Numbered from the stretch's first letter, positions 1-10,788 are shown. The stretch is DNA of 64,000 bases from Gigaspora rosea (GCA_003550325.1 QKWP01001202.1:1-64000), one strand, 5' to 3'. The notes: generated by a model not told the origin, from the letters alone. Numbers and translations: made by a program.

Positions 1-89
1 AAAATTTTTCCGTGACTATATAAAAATTTTCCGAAATGTTCCGTAGTCCTATGTATATTTATCAAAATTTTTTTTACTATGTTTTTTTA

Positions 90-431
90 CTATGGGGGGG
101 GGGGGGTAATGTAAAACACATAATCAACTTGGTCTGGCCTTACCAAAATATAGTAGTCCCAAGAACATATCCTGGTGAATAAATTACACTCTTTAGGTAA
201 AACTACCTTAGCACCACAAACTTTTTCATGAGACCAGAAGTGCAATATTTGTTCAGCAATCCTTCTTACAGGTGAGTTAACAGAATTTTGCTGTAACCGT
301 GGAAAACGAATTTTACCTCCATTACACCATATCCTACAGAAATTGATAATATTATTAACAGTCATAATGCTAGCACACTTTCTCAAAGACTGTGCAATTT
401 TTTCATTACAGCAATTGATGTTCAAGGCCAA
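90..431 (-). CDS. unrecognised open reading frame fragment
   Basis: An open stretch of 113 codons on the minus strand. The composition looks coding (several Cys and Trp; Arg and Lys spread along the chain) but I recognise no domain. Its 3' end runs into a 13-base G run (94-106), which gives a terminal poly-Pro tail, so the real C-terminus is unlikely to be seen here. No start context or splice sites could be assigned. It may be the remains of a transposon protein, since the next 600 bases hold another decayed reading frame. Confidence 0.25.
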   Translation of the reverse strand: MALNINCCNEKIAQSLRKCASIMTVNNIINFCRIWCNGGKIRFPRLQQNSVNSPVRRIAEQILHFWSHEKVCGAKVVLPKECNLFTRICSWDYYILVRPDQVDYVFYITPPPP

Positions 432-692
432 TTTGTAAACTTGCCAACCCCATCCTCAGTTTGCATCACTGGGTGTACTCAGTGTACTTAGTGATGTACA
501 TGGACAGTCGTGGACATGAGTATGGACAGTTTTAAACATTTCTAATCAAAAAATAAATTGAAATTACTTAAAATTTTATTATGACATGATTTAAAATTAA
601 GTAAAAAAGATTTATCACTAAATTTACATATAATTGTATATTTTTTAATAATATATACTTTATTATAAGATGTATGAACACTATGGACACTA

Positions 693-716
693 GGACATGG
701 ACATGGACATGGACAG
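693..716. repeat. (GGACAT)4 hexanucleotide repeat
   Basis: Three exact GGACAT units and one GGACAG unit. The same word recurs singly at about 500-530 and 733. The 480-750 stretch is flanked by two near-identical words (CATCACTGGGTGTACTCA at about 465 and CATCATTGGGTGTACTTA at about 752). This could be a target duplication around an inserted GGACAT-rich element, though no terminal repeats are clear. Confidence 0.6.
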
Positions 717-773
717 GCCAAAAAAAAGGTATGGACATAGTAAACATGACATCATTGGGTGTACTTACCATAG

Positions 774-1079
774 AATTTTGCCAGGAAATGCCCCTAACCA
801 TTCAATATATTGGTATCTTTATGATGAACAAGAATGATATCTTGCAGCCTGTAATTGTAAAATTCCAAATGAATGGGCAACAAATGTTAGCAAAAGTAAA
901 TCCTTACACACATTCATTACAAATTCCTGAGATAATTCTTCATCTAATACATTACTTGAACTTCGTGAAAATACTTCTAATGGTGAAGTTGCTGCTATCA
1001 TACATGTATATAATATTATAAATATGCAACCACATAGTATTCTTATTTGGTGTCATACAGACTTGCACCAAAATTTGTG
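774..1079 (+). pseudogene. decayed unrecognised coding remnant
   Basis: One plus-strand frame reads as protein-like sequence for about 100 codons, with two in-frame stops (near 835 and 930) before a terminal TGA at 1077. Short recognisable peptides are PNEWATNVSKSKSLHTFI and LRENTSNGEVAAIIHVYNII. I do not recognise the family. Continuity across the two stops suggests a dead gene or transposon fragment. Confidence 0.3.
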
Positions 1080-1121
1080 AATATTCTTAGTGCACAGTAT
1101 GAACCTCTCCAATATCCATTA

Positions 1122-2128
1122 GGTCGTTCGAAGTTGATTCTTTGGTTAACATCACTTTTTCAGGACTCATGGGGGAGAGGGGTAAAATGAAATGAACATA
1201 TGAAACAAATATATAAAAATTAAGCAATTGACCTGTGGGCCGATAGCGTAAGTGGTTATGCTCCCAGGTCGCCAAACGTAAGGTCGCTGGTTCAACCCCT
1301 ACTAGCGGACAAAGAAAAACTATACTCGATCACGAGACGGATGGTCTGAACTAGGATGCCAGGACCACGGTTGGTTAATTTAACTACATTAATTCGTATC
1401 CGGTGCCTATTGAGGAAAAATGAATACTTCCGGTGGAATTCCGGTTGAACAAGGTATACTTCCGGTGAAATTCTGGTTGAATGGTAATACAACGAAATTG
1501 GCAAGTTGCAGTAACCCGATAAAGGAAAAGGATCTCAGATGAACTCAGGAGAGCCCAGTTCTAAACTGAAACGGAAGGAGACTATAAACCTTTGGAAGGC
1601 TGAAGGAAGGAAGTACCAAGAAGTTCCCCCAGTCTGGCTGCCCCGGTCAGTACGGATGACTAGAGGATCTGGACGAAGTTGGAAGCTGAAACTTCGAAAG
1701 GCCAAAAGAAGGATGTACTGAGAATGTTCTTAGTTCTTTTCTGTCTGCCCTGGTTAGTACGAACGACTTGAGGTTCCGGAAGAAGTTGGAAAACTGAAAA
1801 TACCGCCAGTGGGCTGGGTAACTAAATGAGGGATATCCGGGGTAATTGAGTATAGAATTAGGTAGTACAACTGGCTTAGTATCGTCATAGAATGTAACAA
1901 TAAAAATGAAATGTAATTGGAAAATCATATGACATTAATAAAGTATACCTACTTGGAGTTCCGTAGTGATAGCACTCAGAAAAGAAAAAAAATGAAGCAA
2001 TTTCATTGGTTGATATAAATCAGGTGACTGGTGAGAGTCATTCAGCGTTTTGATTGGCTGTTCATTTTTCGGGGAGGGGGAGACTTCAGCTGAAGTGATG
2101 TTAACTGAAAAATTAACTTCAAACGGCC
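1122..2128. mobile_element. TTA-flanked inverted-repeat element, copy 1
   Basis: The left end begins GGTCGTTCGAAGTTGATT. The right end is its inverted relative, finishing TTAACTTCAAACGGCC. Both contain the core GTTAACATCAC next to a G-rich run. TTA lies directly outside each end (1119-1121 and 2129-2131), as expected for PIF/Harbinger (Tourist-like) elements, where a TWA target is duplicated. No transposase is encoded, so it would be non-autonomous. A 765-bp tRNA-headed retroposon (1230-1994) sits inside it. Without that insertion the element would be about 230 bp. Copy 2 at 3258 and a solo end near 4099 share the same termini. Confidence 0.8.
1230..1994 (+). mobile_element. long tRNA-headed SINE-like retroposon
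   Basis: The first 70 bases carry a pol III A box (TAGCGTAAGTGG, 1244-1255) and a B box (GGTTCAACCCC, 1289-1299) at tRNA spacing, but the arms do not fold into a working tRNA. The GC-richer body contains two pairs of internal direct repeats (about 1423 and 1455; about 1630 and 1745). It ends in an A-rich tail (about 1979-1993). AAGCAATT is duplicated on both sides (1222-1229, 1995-2002), supporting a retroposed insertion into the TTA element. At 765 bp it is far longer than classical SINEs (100-500 bp). A tRNA-promoted retroposon of another type is the alternative. Confidence 0.65.
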
Positions 2129-2249
2129 TTAACATTACATTCCTCTTATAAAAGAAAGGAGAAAAAATAAATAAATATCGGTATATAATTAATTTATTAT
2201 AAAAAGTATTTTATCTGATAAAAAGAACTTCATACTTGTAACTTTTATT

Positions 2250-2745
2250 TCAGGAGAGACGAGTATTTAACCGATTTAACTCTAATAGTTATGAAGAATT
2301 ATACGACTTTAGTTTGTAACAGTACGGGTGTTAACGGGACAGATACAACGAGATTGGGAAAAGAATCTCGGGACGACTTTTATAATAACATGAAAAATTA
2401 AACTACAATGGGAAAAAGACTTTTGATTTTAAAAAAATACACAAAAGGACTCTTTAGCAAAACTTAAGCTTACTTCCTTTATATTTATTAAATATCGAGG
2501 AGAAGATTCTGCTTTATTAAACTTGAAAAAATGGGTGCTTATATACATTTAGGTTAATTATACTACACATTGACGCGTTAGCACGTTAAATGTGCAACCC
2601 GCCACCTAATGTGATACAAAAATAATAATTTTAAGACCATCACGTTTGAACGTGTTTCCACATAACATCGAAGCTACAAAATTCCCCACCACTGCACGTT
2701 TGACGTGATAGCACGTTAAGCGTGTTATAATGCTTAGGAAAACAG
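2250..2745. repeat. ACGT-rich repeat, paralogue of 38536-38840
   Basis: This stretch shares collinear words with 38536-38840: TTTAACCGATTTA, CTCTAATAGTTA and AAGCTTACTTCCTT, followed by a cluster of CACGTT/GCGTTA words. The 2575-2740 part has repeated AGCACGTTAA-type motifs unlike the AT-rich surroundings. No terminal repeats or long open frame are visible. It could be part of a long terminal repeat or an untranslated end of a retroelement. Confidence 0.45.
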
Positions 2746-3063
2746 GAGTAATCACTACATAAACAGGAAAATTAGAGAAAACGATCTCTATAACAATTTT
2801 CAAAAATAAAAATAATTGAATTTTTCTAATATCACAAATTGTGATTTGTGACAGTATGTACAATTTTACAGGCAAAATTCTCTGAACTAGTGATCGGATC
2901 TGCATCATTTTAAAGTATGTATATAGCGATTACAGATTGGAATTTTGGGGTTTCCAAATTCCTATTGGTTGAGCAGATTTTGTTCCAAATGATTCCGTAA
3001 AAGCTATATGTTTATTCAAATATTTCTTCTCGTTAATACTAGTTTTCTAGCTCTTGACAATCA

Positions 3064-3257
3064 AACAAAAAGCACTTCGGAAGCTCTTTATTCAGCAGTT
3101 TTTTGTTGAATCGTTTTATTGTAAACTGAAATAAACATATATGAGAGGACAGCAAATAGGAATTAAAATTTTAGCTTTATTTTTTATTATTTATTTATTT
3201 ATTTATTTATTTTTAAGTTATTAGATTTTTTTTAATTCGTTTTTTATTTTTAGATTA
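3064..3257. repeat. direct duplication, copy 1 (partner 3389-3578)
   Basis: About 190 bases here recur almost unchanged at 3389-3578, both beginning AACAAAAAGCACTTCGG and ending TTTTTAGATTA. Only a few substitutions and some TTTA-tract length differences separate them. Copy 1 runs straight into the left end of TTA element copy 2. Copy 2 begins one base after the ambiguous base at 3388. Confidence 0.85.
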
Positions 3258-3388
3258 GGCCGTTCGAAGTTGATTCTTTGGTTAACATCACTTTTCCAGG
3301 ACTCTCGGGAGGGGGGAGGGGGATAAAAAAAATGAAACGAACATATAAAATGAACAAAGATGGGCCAATTTCATTGGTTGATATAAAN

Positions 3389-3578
3389 AACAAAAAGCAC
3401 TTCGGAAGCTCTTTATTCAGCAGTTTTTTGTTGAATCGTTTTATTGCAAACTGAAATAAACATATATGAGAGGACAGCAAATAGGAATTAAAATTTTAGC
3501 TTTATTTTATATTATTTATTTTATTTTTTTTTTTTAAGTTATTAGTTTTTTTTTAATTCGTTTTTTATTTTTAGATTA
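3389..3578. repeat. direct duplication, copy 2
   Basis: Second copy of 3064-3257, starting immediately after the N at 3388. It continues into TTTAATTTAACCGCG rather than into the element end, so the two copies have different right-hand neighbours. Confidence 0.85.
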
Positions 3579-3585
3579 TTTAATT

Positions 3586-3687
3586 TAACCGCGAAATAAC
3601 GCACAGAGTTATTTTGAGTTTGGCCTGAATTAAACTTAATTTAGGCTGAAATTTGAAACCATACCCATCGCGTTATTTCGTGGTTAT
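3586..3687. mobile_element. small inverted-repeat unit with CGAAATAACGC arms
   Basis: The left arm TAACCGCGAAATAACGC and right arm GCGTTATTTCGTGGTTA are inverted copies with one mismatch, about 70 bases apart. The same core word (CGAAATAAYGC) forms the ends of the 53365-53709 element, so this may be a tiny member of that group. No clear target duplication was found. Confidence 0.45.
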
Positions 3688-3997
3688 GCAGTATTTATTT
3701 TTTTAATTTTTACCGGGGACATCAAAGAGGAAGGGGAGGGGTGATGCTAACCGAAAGCTTAACTTCAAACGACCTTAGATAGGTTTTAGGTAGTAATATA
3801 ATAAGCAAAATTGCCTAAGATCATCAAATTCTTAATTTGATTGGTCATGTATCACGTGATTCCGCTCTGCTTTAGATGACTCCCATATATAGAGCTAAGT
3901 ACGTACGTTCATACATATGTCAGCTACTAGTAATATCATGCACGAAGTAATAAATCGAATAAATCGAATTTATATATTGAATTTGATTTCAAAATAA

Positions 3998-4099
3998 TGA
4001 TAATATTTCATTATTTTTATTTTTTTCATATGTTCATTTTACCTGGGGCCGGGGGACCATTGGGGGGTGATGTTAACCAAAAAATTAACATCAAACAGC
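3998..4099. mobile_element. solo right end of the TTA-flanked family
   Basis: The end reads GTGATGTTAACC ... AACATCAAACAGC and is preceded by a long G-rich stretch (about 4044-4068), as in the other two copies. No partner left end could be found upstream, so it is a truncated copy or one whose left arm has diverged. Confidence 0.5.
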
Positions 4100-4129
4100 T
4101 TTACTTTTTCTCATAGAACTTCTGGATGC

Positions 4130-4500
4130 CATCCTAATAATTATTATAACTTTTCACAAATTGATTAGTACCATTGTCACCTACTCCATGAACAGTAGTT
4201 TTTAATTTTTGGGTAGCTAGCTTCAGAGTACTTAGTAGATATGTATTCACATTTAGAAGAAGAGCAATTAAATTATATTCTAAATGAAAAAATGTCTTTA
4301 TAAAGAAAAATGAATGCAACAAAGAACTAATATAACTGTTGAAGAAGATTATATAAATGAAGAAAAAAGGAGGGAAATCTGCACCTTTCTGCTTCATTTT
4401 TAGGATCAATAAAATGGTGTTCAACTCATGTTGCAAATACTTTTGCTCTTGCATGTTGTTGAGGAAACCCATCTTTTTTGTAACAATGACTACTAATCCT
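4130..4500 (-). pseudogene. decayed coding remnant, family unknown
   Basis: Two minus-strand frames overlap. One is open for 112 codons; a second, with several stops, contains more protein-like strings such as HARAKVFAT and VEHHFIDPKNEAERCRF. I read it as an old coding sequence with frameshifts. I cannot name the family. It lies directly beyond the solo TTA-element end, so a transposon origin is possible. Confidence 0.25.
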
Positions 4501-5080
4501 AATTGGAAAGAAATTTAATTACAAAAACAATCTGGTTAGAAATAGTACCAATTGTAGTATGAGCATTTTACTCCTGTTTTGGAAAACTAAAAGATATATT
4601 ACACAACCATTTTGGAAAATTTCATTTATTATTGATATTATTGAATTTAAAGTCAAGGCTTCTATATTCACATATTGTAATGTGTATACATTCTAAACTT
4701 CTAATTGATCAAATAGATAAAATCGTATTTGCTAAATTGACCTATAAAAATACTCATTTAAAAGAGTTGGTTAAAAAATATATGTTATATAGGCCATAGC
4801 ATTCCTCTTGATGTCTTTGAAATGGCAATTGTAATTATCAATATCAAAAATCTATAATTTCTGAAACTTATATTGATCAAAGAGGTTTTGAGCAATACCA
4901 TTATCAAACACTAGATAATATATGGGTTTTACCCTATAATCCTTTACTTATTATAAAAATATTGTCATATAAATTTTGAAGTTGCTTCTACTATACATTT
5001 ATTTATGCATTTATATAAATATCTTTTTAAGGTTCTGATTATACCAAATTCACTATAGATAATACAAATAATGTAAATAT
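4500..5080. other. AT-rich stretch, nothing recognised
   Basis: No open frame above 60 codons, no inverted or tandem structure and no pol III boxes were seen. Confidence 0.5.
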
Positions 5081-5086
5081 AGTGAA

Positions 5087-5588
5087 GTACCATATTATTA
5101 TAGACACTTTTTGAAAATTTATATTAAGCTAAATAAACAAAGATATAAAACTAACAATTGTACAAAGTATTATTTAAATCTAAAGCTTAAAATTCTATGC
5201 AGTACTTTTTAAAATAATTAAGTTTAAAAATTTTTAATTTTTTTATTTGTACAATTTACTGGTAAAAATGTAATTTTAATATAAATATAATTGTTAATTT
5301 TTAGTATATATAAAAGTTAATTTTTTATTAAGTAAACTAAACTTCATTACTAAATAAAATTTGTTTAGCATAACAAATTATGTATTATATAAATTTTAAT
5401 AATTTTTTAAAAATTACTAGTTTTGTATATATGTAACATTATACAAATTTGTGTAAACTTGATTAACTTAAAAACTACTGCATAGAATTTGCAAACTTTT
5501 TAAGTAATATTTTATGCAATTTTTATCTTTATATCTTATTTATTTAGCTCAATATAGATTTTAAAAAATGTTTATAATAATATGGTAC
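5087..5588. mobile_element. foldback element, about 500 bp
   Basis: The left arm starts GTACCATATTATTATAGACA. The right arm is its inverted copy, ending TTATAATAATATGGTAC. Similarity runs inward for about 150 bases (AGCTAAATAAACAAAGATAT in the left arm), so almost the whole unit can fold on itself. It has no coding capacity. The central part contains a shorter AT-rich palindrome. No unambiguous target duplication was found. Confidence 0.6.
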
Positions 5589-5999
5589 CCCCTGTACTGA
5601 TTTACAGACTAAGAGTATAGATATTTATCATTTGATTTTTAGAAGAAAGGGGTCTGAGGGATTATTAGGTGCTATATTGCATAGTATAATTAGCTAATCA
5701 AATTGACCAAAATAACTATATAAAATTTTAATAATAATAATTAAAAATATAAAAATTTTATTTTATACTAATCTCTGGCTATGATTTTCTTTACAATTAC
5801 TAATCTAAATTAGATAAAATTTTTCTGAAAATATATATAATATTTGGCTATAGCATATTAAGATTTTAGCCAATTTGGATTAGTAATTCTTAAAAAATTA
5901 ATTAATTATACTTAGACTCATTATAGTTCAGTTTGGGTCTAGTCTGAAGGCCGCAAACTGGTTTAAGTTTGAATATATTTATATGTATTTTTTGTACTA

Positions 6000-6290
6000 A
6001 ACAAGTTTACTTAGTGCATAAAGTTAGAATTAATTGGTAAAATTTTGTGAATCATAAGATTTTATAGAATTCTATTAATAAAATTCTATAAAATCCTATT
6101 ATTTGCAAAAGTTTACTAATTAATTCTAACTTAATGCCCTAAATAAACTTATTTGGTAAAATTTTGTGAATCATAAGATTTTATAAAATTTTATTAATAA
6201 AATTCTATAAAATCCTATTATTTGCAAAATTTTACTAATTAATTCTAACTTAATGCACTAAATAAACTTATTTAGTATCTAAATATGCAA
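6000..6290. repeat. two tandem AT-rich hairpins linked by a conserved word
   Basis: Two consecutive palindromes (about 6040-6120 and 6155-6240), each of the type TTGGTAAAATTTTGTGAAT ... ATTTTACTAATTAATTC, are bordered by AACAAGTTTACTTAGTGC and its relatives. The same design (hairpin plus that linker word) makes up the alternating array at 47.7-49.4 kb. Confidence 0.6.
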
Positions 6291-6526
6291 AGTTTTTTTA
6301 CTTGGTAACTATTAGATCTGAACCAAACATATTTGAGATTTAGTTTAATTTGTCTAAACTCTAGCGATTTTGATAACTAGCCTAAACCAGGATCTAGAAT
6401 ACGGATGCTCTATTAAAATATAACTTATATGTTATGTGTTAGATCAATTCTTGTGTCAAATTAGACCCAGCCTAAATTAGATTAGGGTTAGATAAAATTA
6501 TAGTAAAGTTAGGGGTTAGTTTAGGC

Positions 6527-6760
6527 CAGTGTCTAAAATTCAATTTTTAAATTAGTTGCGGGTTGCAACTAAATAAAAAAAATAATTGCGGATTATAAGA
6601 ATTTATAAAAATTTAGTTGTGTGCATAAGCATTTAATCAAAATTTATAAGTAAAATTTGCAAATTTATGTGCGAAATTTGCTCATGCACTTCAGATTTTG
6701 GTTGTGAAAATTTAAAATTTGTTGCGGTCCGCAGACTCCACAACCCAATTTCAGACACTG
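6527..6760. mobile_element. hAT-like MITE, 234 bp
   Basis: The termini are CAGTGTCTAAAATT and, inverted, CAGTGTCTGAAATT. The flanking 8-mers GTTTAGGC (6519-6526) and GTTTAGAC (6761-6768) differ at one base. A CAG-starting end and an 8-bp target duplication are typical of hAT elements. It is non-coding. The subterminal words GTTGCGGGTTGCAAC and GTTGCGGTCCGCAGAC are themselves palindromic. Confidence 0.75.
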
Positions 6761-7127
6761 GTTTAGACCAGTTGTTGACAATAATTTAAAGCTAGTCAAC
6801 TTATAGTCATGAATATGTATCAGATTCTAGAACAGGTTTTAATCTTGTACAACATATCAGATATATACTAATATAAAGTGCTAACCAAAATAAATTACTA
6901 TAATACCCAAATATAACCTCATATAGATTATTTGGGTTCTATTGTATCTTTATTGTAAAATAATAGCTTAATTCAAATCCTGGTATAACAGAAGTACCTT
7001 TTTAGTCACATGTCCATAGTACATAACAAGATCATATGATGATTACTAAACCCTCTGTTTAACTATTACTAGTTTAGTTCATCCTAATTTTTATTTAGAT
7101 ATTTATTCTTTTGTTATTTATTTATTT

Positions 7128-8132
7128 ATTTATTTTTTTTTAAGTTATAGTCTGCCACTATGGGTGGGAGTCTTTTTATTTAAATATGTGAACCTTAGCA
7201 ATCTCTATGGGCTCCTGACATTTGTTACATGAATGAGAGTACAACTAGCCACATGTACAACATTTGGTTGTCTAATTTAAGTAGTCCACCTAAAGGTTCT
7301 ACACTAGCTGCTATATTTGCAACCCAACTAGGGGATTGCCTATTTAAACCCTCTGGTCCAAGCTTCGTCTGTTAGTCCTGCTTGTATCACCAGATCAGCC
7401 CTCTAGTACATTAGCCTGTCAAGAACAGCCCTGGATGCCAACAAAACCTCCCTTAGGACTAGTTTAAACTTGGTAGAGCAGTTCCTGTCCTACACAGGTA
7501 TTATCTATACTTCAGTAACTTACACATTCACTGAAGCTTATACTTGTGGTCAGAGAACACTCTGCAATCACTACCATTACCTATTTCAGCCCTTGTAAGG
7601 TTTATTCCAACCCCAGTACCCACCATTACCTTTCTACTAGTCCTTTCCTAATACATCCCAGGTTTCTAATTCAGTTGGCCTGGAAGAGTTGATCTATACA
7701 GCATTAGGTGCCATTATGTTTTTCTCCCCCTGGTACCTACTTCTATAATATAGATTCTTTTTCTCTGGTACCCAATCTGGTGGCCAGGTTGGTAGACCTT
7801 GTCCCTGAGGTCGATGTCTGGTTCTCTGCTTCAGTCCAATATTCCAGTTTTGGTAGCACCATTAAAATCTTTGCTACCTCCTTACTCGGGACTTGCCAAA
7901 TAGGTTTCCATTTTTCAGTTTCTTAGATTTGTCTATATCATGAGATACAACTTCGCCTAAAAGCTCCCATTCAAGTTAGTAACCAAGAACTACAGGTAAT
8001 ATACCCAACTGATTAACAAAAAACGGTTACCAGAACACAGGTCTATTTTTTCAAAAGTGTCGCCAGTGGTATTTAAACCCTAGACCTGCACTTGGGAGTG
8101 ACAACTTACCAACTCCCTGAGTCACCACACCA
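7128..8132 (-). mobile_element. long tRNA-headed SINE-like retroposon
   Basis: Read on the minus strand, the head carries an A box (TGACTCAGGGAGTTGG, 8124-8109) and a B-box-like GGTTTAAATACC (8079-8068) at tRNA spacing. The body is about 900 bases and non-coding, with many stops in all frames. The tail is A-rich (about 7128-7141). The 18-base word TTTGTTATTTATTTATTT is duplicated on both sides (7110-7127 and 8133-8150), which argues for target-primed insertion. At 1005 bp it is very long for a SINE. It shares no obvious body or tail with the one at 1230. Confidence 0.65.
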
Positions 8133-8149
8133 TTTGTTATTTATTTATT

Positions 8150-8555
8150 TAAATTTGTTTATTTATTTTGTTTATTTTATGCTGTACATTGATATCTGTA
8201 TTTTTGCTCTATTTATATTTATCCTGTTTTGTCATATGCATATCATTGTGATACATCAGTCATTATGCATACAATCATTATGCATTAGTTGTTATGTATA
8301 AAGTTATTTTGCATCTTTGGTTTTATGATTAAATCACTTAGAAATAAATGTTGGCAATTAATAGAAATAAGAAGATATAAAAAGGGAATAAAAAGACCTT
8401 TATAAAAATAGAATTTATATAAATAAAAATTTACTTATCTTACAAATAAAAATTAATTTACTTAATATAATTTTGATTTTTATATGTAGCTACAATATAT
8501 GATTATTTAAATAAAAATTTTAATTTTTTTAAATAATTATATATTAGCAAATTTA
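8150..8555. other. AT-rich spacer
   Basis: Low-complexity AT-rich sequence. Short open frames here are Ile/Phe/Leu-rich by composition only. Confidence 0.5.
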
Positions 8556-10105
8556 TAGTAGTACAATCTTTTAAAAGATATTGTGAACCTGCAAAATTTT
8601 CAAAAGATTTCACATATACAATATATTTTAAAATATTTCACAATATATTTCAAAATATTTTAGGTTTCGAAATATTTGAAAATTTTTTTGAAAGTGAATT
8701 CAAAATATTTTTTAACAGGTCTAGCTAGATTAGTAAATATGTAATCTGGGTTATGCCGTGGACACATTGGACTATATTTCAAAATACTTTGAATATATCA
8801 AAATTAATCTATTACAAGATCAGATTAGATCTTTTGTTTATAAATATAATCTTCTATTCAAATTATTTTTTCATTTTAGTTTGTTTTTTTATTATTGGTT
8901 TGTTTTTTTTTGGTTTCACTTTTTTTTGCTTTCATTTTGTTTTTTTTTTATTTACTTATTTTTAAATTTTTATGCACTTTACAAGAACACTAACTCTTGC
9001 AAGAAAACCAACAACTTTTAGCACTTTGAAAGAACTCCAATTTGACTTTGCATACTAACTCAGACTTTAGACACTTTGCAAGAACACAAAACTAATTACT
9101 CTAGTAATTTCTAAATTTTCAAGAATGCTTCTTAAGAGAAATGATTTAGTTAAACACAAGTTTTTGCAAGTTTTTGCGAGATTTTGCTTTATATATAACT
9201 CTGGTTATACTAATATCTGGATATAATTACAACATACTATAGTAAAATCTTTCTATACTAACATTTTTTTCAAAAATTTAATATAAAATGTTGGTGTAAC
9301 TTACTGTATCAACATTTTGAATTGTTTACTAATGAACCAAAAATGTTGATATAACAAGAATAATGTATATTTATTTTTAAGTTTCATGTTTTTGTTTTTG
9401 TTTTTTTTGATTTATTTTCAAAAATTTTTTATTACTTTATTTTATTTCAGCACTTTGCAAAAACAGAATCTTTACTTTCTGGCACTTTACAAGAAAAGCA
9501 ACCCAGACTTCTTTAGTACTTTGTAACATTTTTGGCATTTTGCAAGAACATTAATCTATCTTTTGCAATTTCTGAATTTGCAAGAACAAAACTCAAACTC
9601 TTACTTTAGAAAAATAAAGATTTGGGACTTTGTTTATTTTTTTTTATTAGTTTGCTTATATTTTTTGTTTTTTTACTTATTTTTTTAATTTTTATTTTAT
9701 TTAATTTATCGCTGACTTCTTGACACTTTATGACTTTTTTGGTACTTTAAAAGTATACTAGCTTTAACCTCTCTAGGACTTTGCAAGAATATAGTAGATT
9801 TCTTCAGCAATTTGTAAGAATACCAACACTTCTGAAAAATGTTTTTTTATTTTTTTACTTCTTTACTATTTTTAGAAAGTATTTAGAAAAAGTGAGTGAA
9901 ACAAAAGTTATAACCAAAACAAAAAGAAATAGCCAAAGTGAAGATGATAGAAAACAAAGAAGCAAAGATAATAGCTAACTGCAGGGTAAGTAAAAAATAA
10001 GTGTATAGGGCTAGTTTTTTGTATATAGTAATAGAATTAGATACGATAAAGTGTGAAAGTAGTTAAAATAATATGTAATATTATAAAATAATACTATAAA
10101 AAATA
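8555..10105. repeat. solo arm of the TTCTTGCAAAGTGCC repeat family
   Basis: Collinear with the left arm of the giant palindrome at 11165-12390. Shared blocks include GCAAATTTATAGTRGT, CAATTTGACTTTGC, CCTCTCTAG and AAAGTAGTTAAAATAATAT. It is marked by repeated CACTTTGCAAGAACA words every 40-90 bases. It carries extra sequence not in the other copies (about 9195-9370). It is non-coding despite small Phe-rich open frames. Its right edge meets a separate MITE at 10131. Confidence 0.65.
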
Positions 10106-10130
10106 TATATTAATTAAAATATAAGAATTT

Positions 10131-10480
10131 TACTAAAACGCACCATGGCGTTTTACACTATGTTACACAAAACTATTAGAATAGCCAATCAAAATTTAAG
10201 ATTAGGTATAACAAAAAATTTCATTTTTTTATTTATTTTTTTAAAAAAACATTCATATTGCAAAATTTTACTTATGAAACCATCCTTGGGGCTCTAATAA
10301 AAAAATTCCTAGCTAAATTTTGTATATACTAATGCCACGATAAAATCCCAGGCCTTACCCTAACCCTAAAGTAATTAAATTTATTTTTTGTTTGTAAAAA
10401 TTTATTTTTTTGTTTTTGTTATACAGATTTGCAAATCTAATTTACCTATGGTAGTAAAACACCATAAGTGCGTTTTATAA
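10131..10480. mobile_element. MITE with TAAAACGCAC ends
   Basis: The left terminus is CTAAAACGCACCATGGCG and the inverted right terminus ATAAAACGCACTTATGGTG, followed on both sides by GTTTTAC. The unit is about 350 bp and non-coding. A half copy lies at 63566-63745 and shares the internal word GATTTGCAAATCTAATTT. A target duplication could not be assigned with certainty because of AT-rich flanks. Confidence 0.65.
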
Positions 10481-10550
10481 TAATTGAAAATATAATATAT
10501 AATAAAATATGTAATATTGATTAAAAATATTTAAAATGTACTATCTAGGG

Positions 10551-10788
10551 TATACATGAGGATGAAATTATTTCGGGTTCTAAAACCCAAAATTAAAATT
10601 TGAAGACAAAATTGTTTATGACCTATTTTACTTGAAAGACAAAATTATTTGATACTTTTTTTGAATAGACAAAATTATAAGGAACATATTTATATAAATT
10701 TTATTTGCTCTTCCTTGTAAAAAATTTTAATTTTCTCTAATGAAGACGAAACAGGCCTTTTTCAAAAATCAATTTCAGTGGCATCATA
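10551..10788 (+). mobile_element. 238-bp insertion element, copy 1
   Basis: Begins TATACATGAGGATGAAATTA and ends GGCATCATA, with a perfect 8-bp target duplication ATCTAGGG (10543-10550 and 10789-10796). The same 238-bp unit occurs inverted at 48532-48769 with a different 8-bp duplication. The interior has spaced GACRAAATTA words. The terminal inverted repeat is short and imperfect (TATACATGA / TATGATGCC). Confidence 0.85.

Larger units (their letters stand above)
3258..3774. mobile_element. TTA-flanked inverted-repeat element, copy 2 (interrupted)
   Basis: The left end GGCCGTTCGAAGTTGATT and the inverted right end AACTTCAAACGACC match copy 1 at 1122-2128, and TTA flanks both sides (3255-3257, 3775-3777). 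The middle is abnormal: after 130 bases the sequence meets an N (3388) and then a second copy of the upstream flank. Either the element has captured flanking DNA or two contigs or haplotypes were joined here. It encodes no protein. Confidence 0.65.

Noticed and set aside
94-106. G13 run as a functional G-rich site
   Set aside because: A single homopolymer near the window start; most likely a length-unstable tract with no partner G runs around it.
1231-1312. Functional tRNA gene
   Set aside because: A and B boxes are present but the acceptor, T and D stems do not pair, and the sequence continues into a 765-bp body with an A-rich tail and target duplication, so it is a retroposon head.
8753-9021. 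Phe/Leu-rich membrane protein
   Set aside because: Open only because of T-rich filler; the same DNA in the paired arms has stops in this frame.
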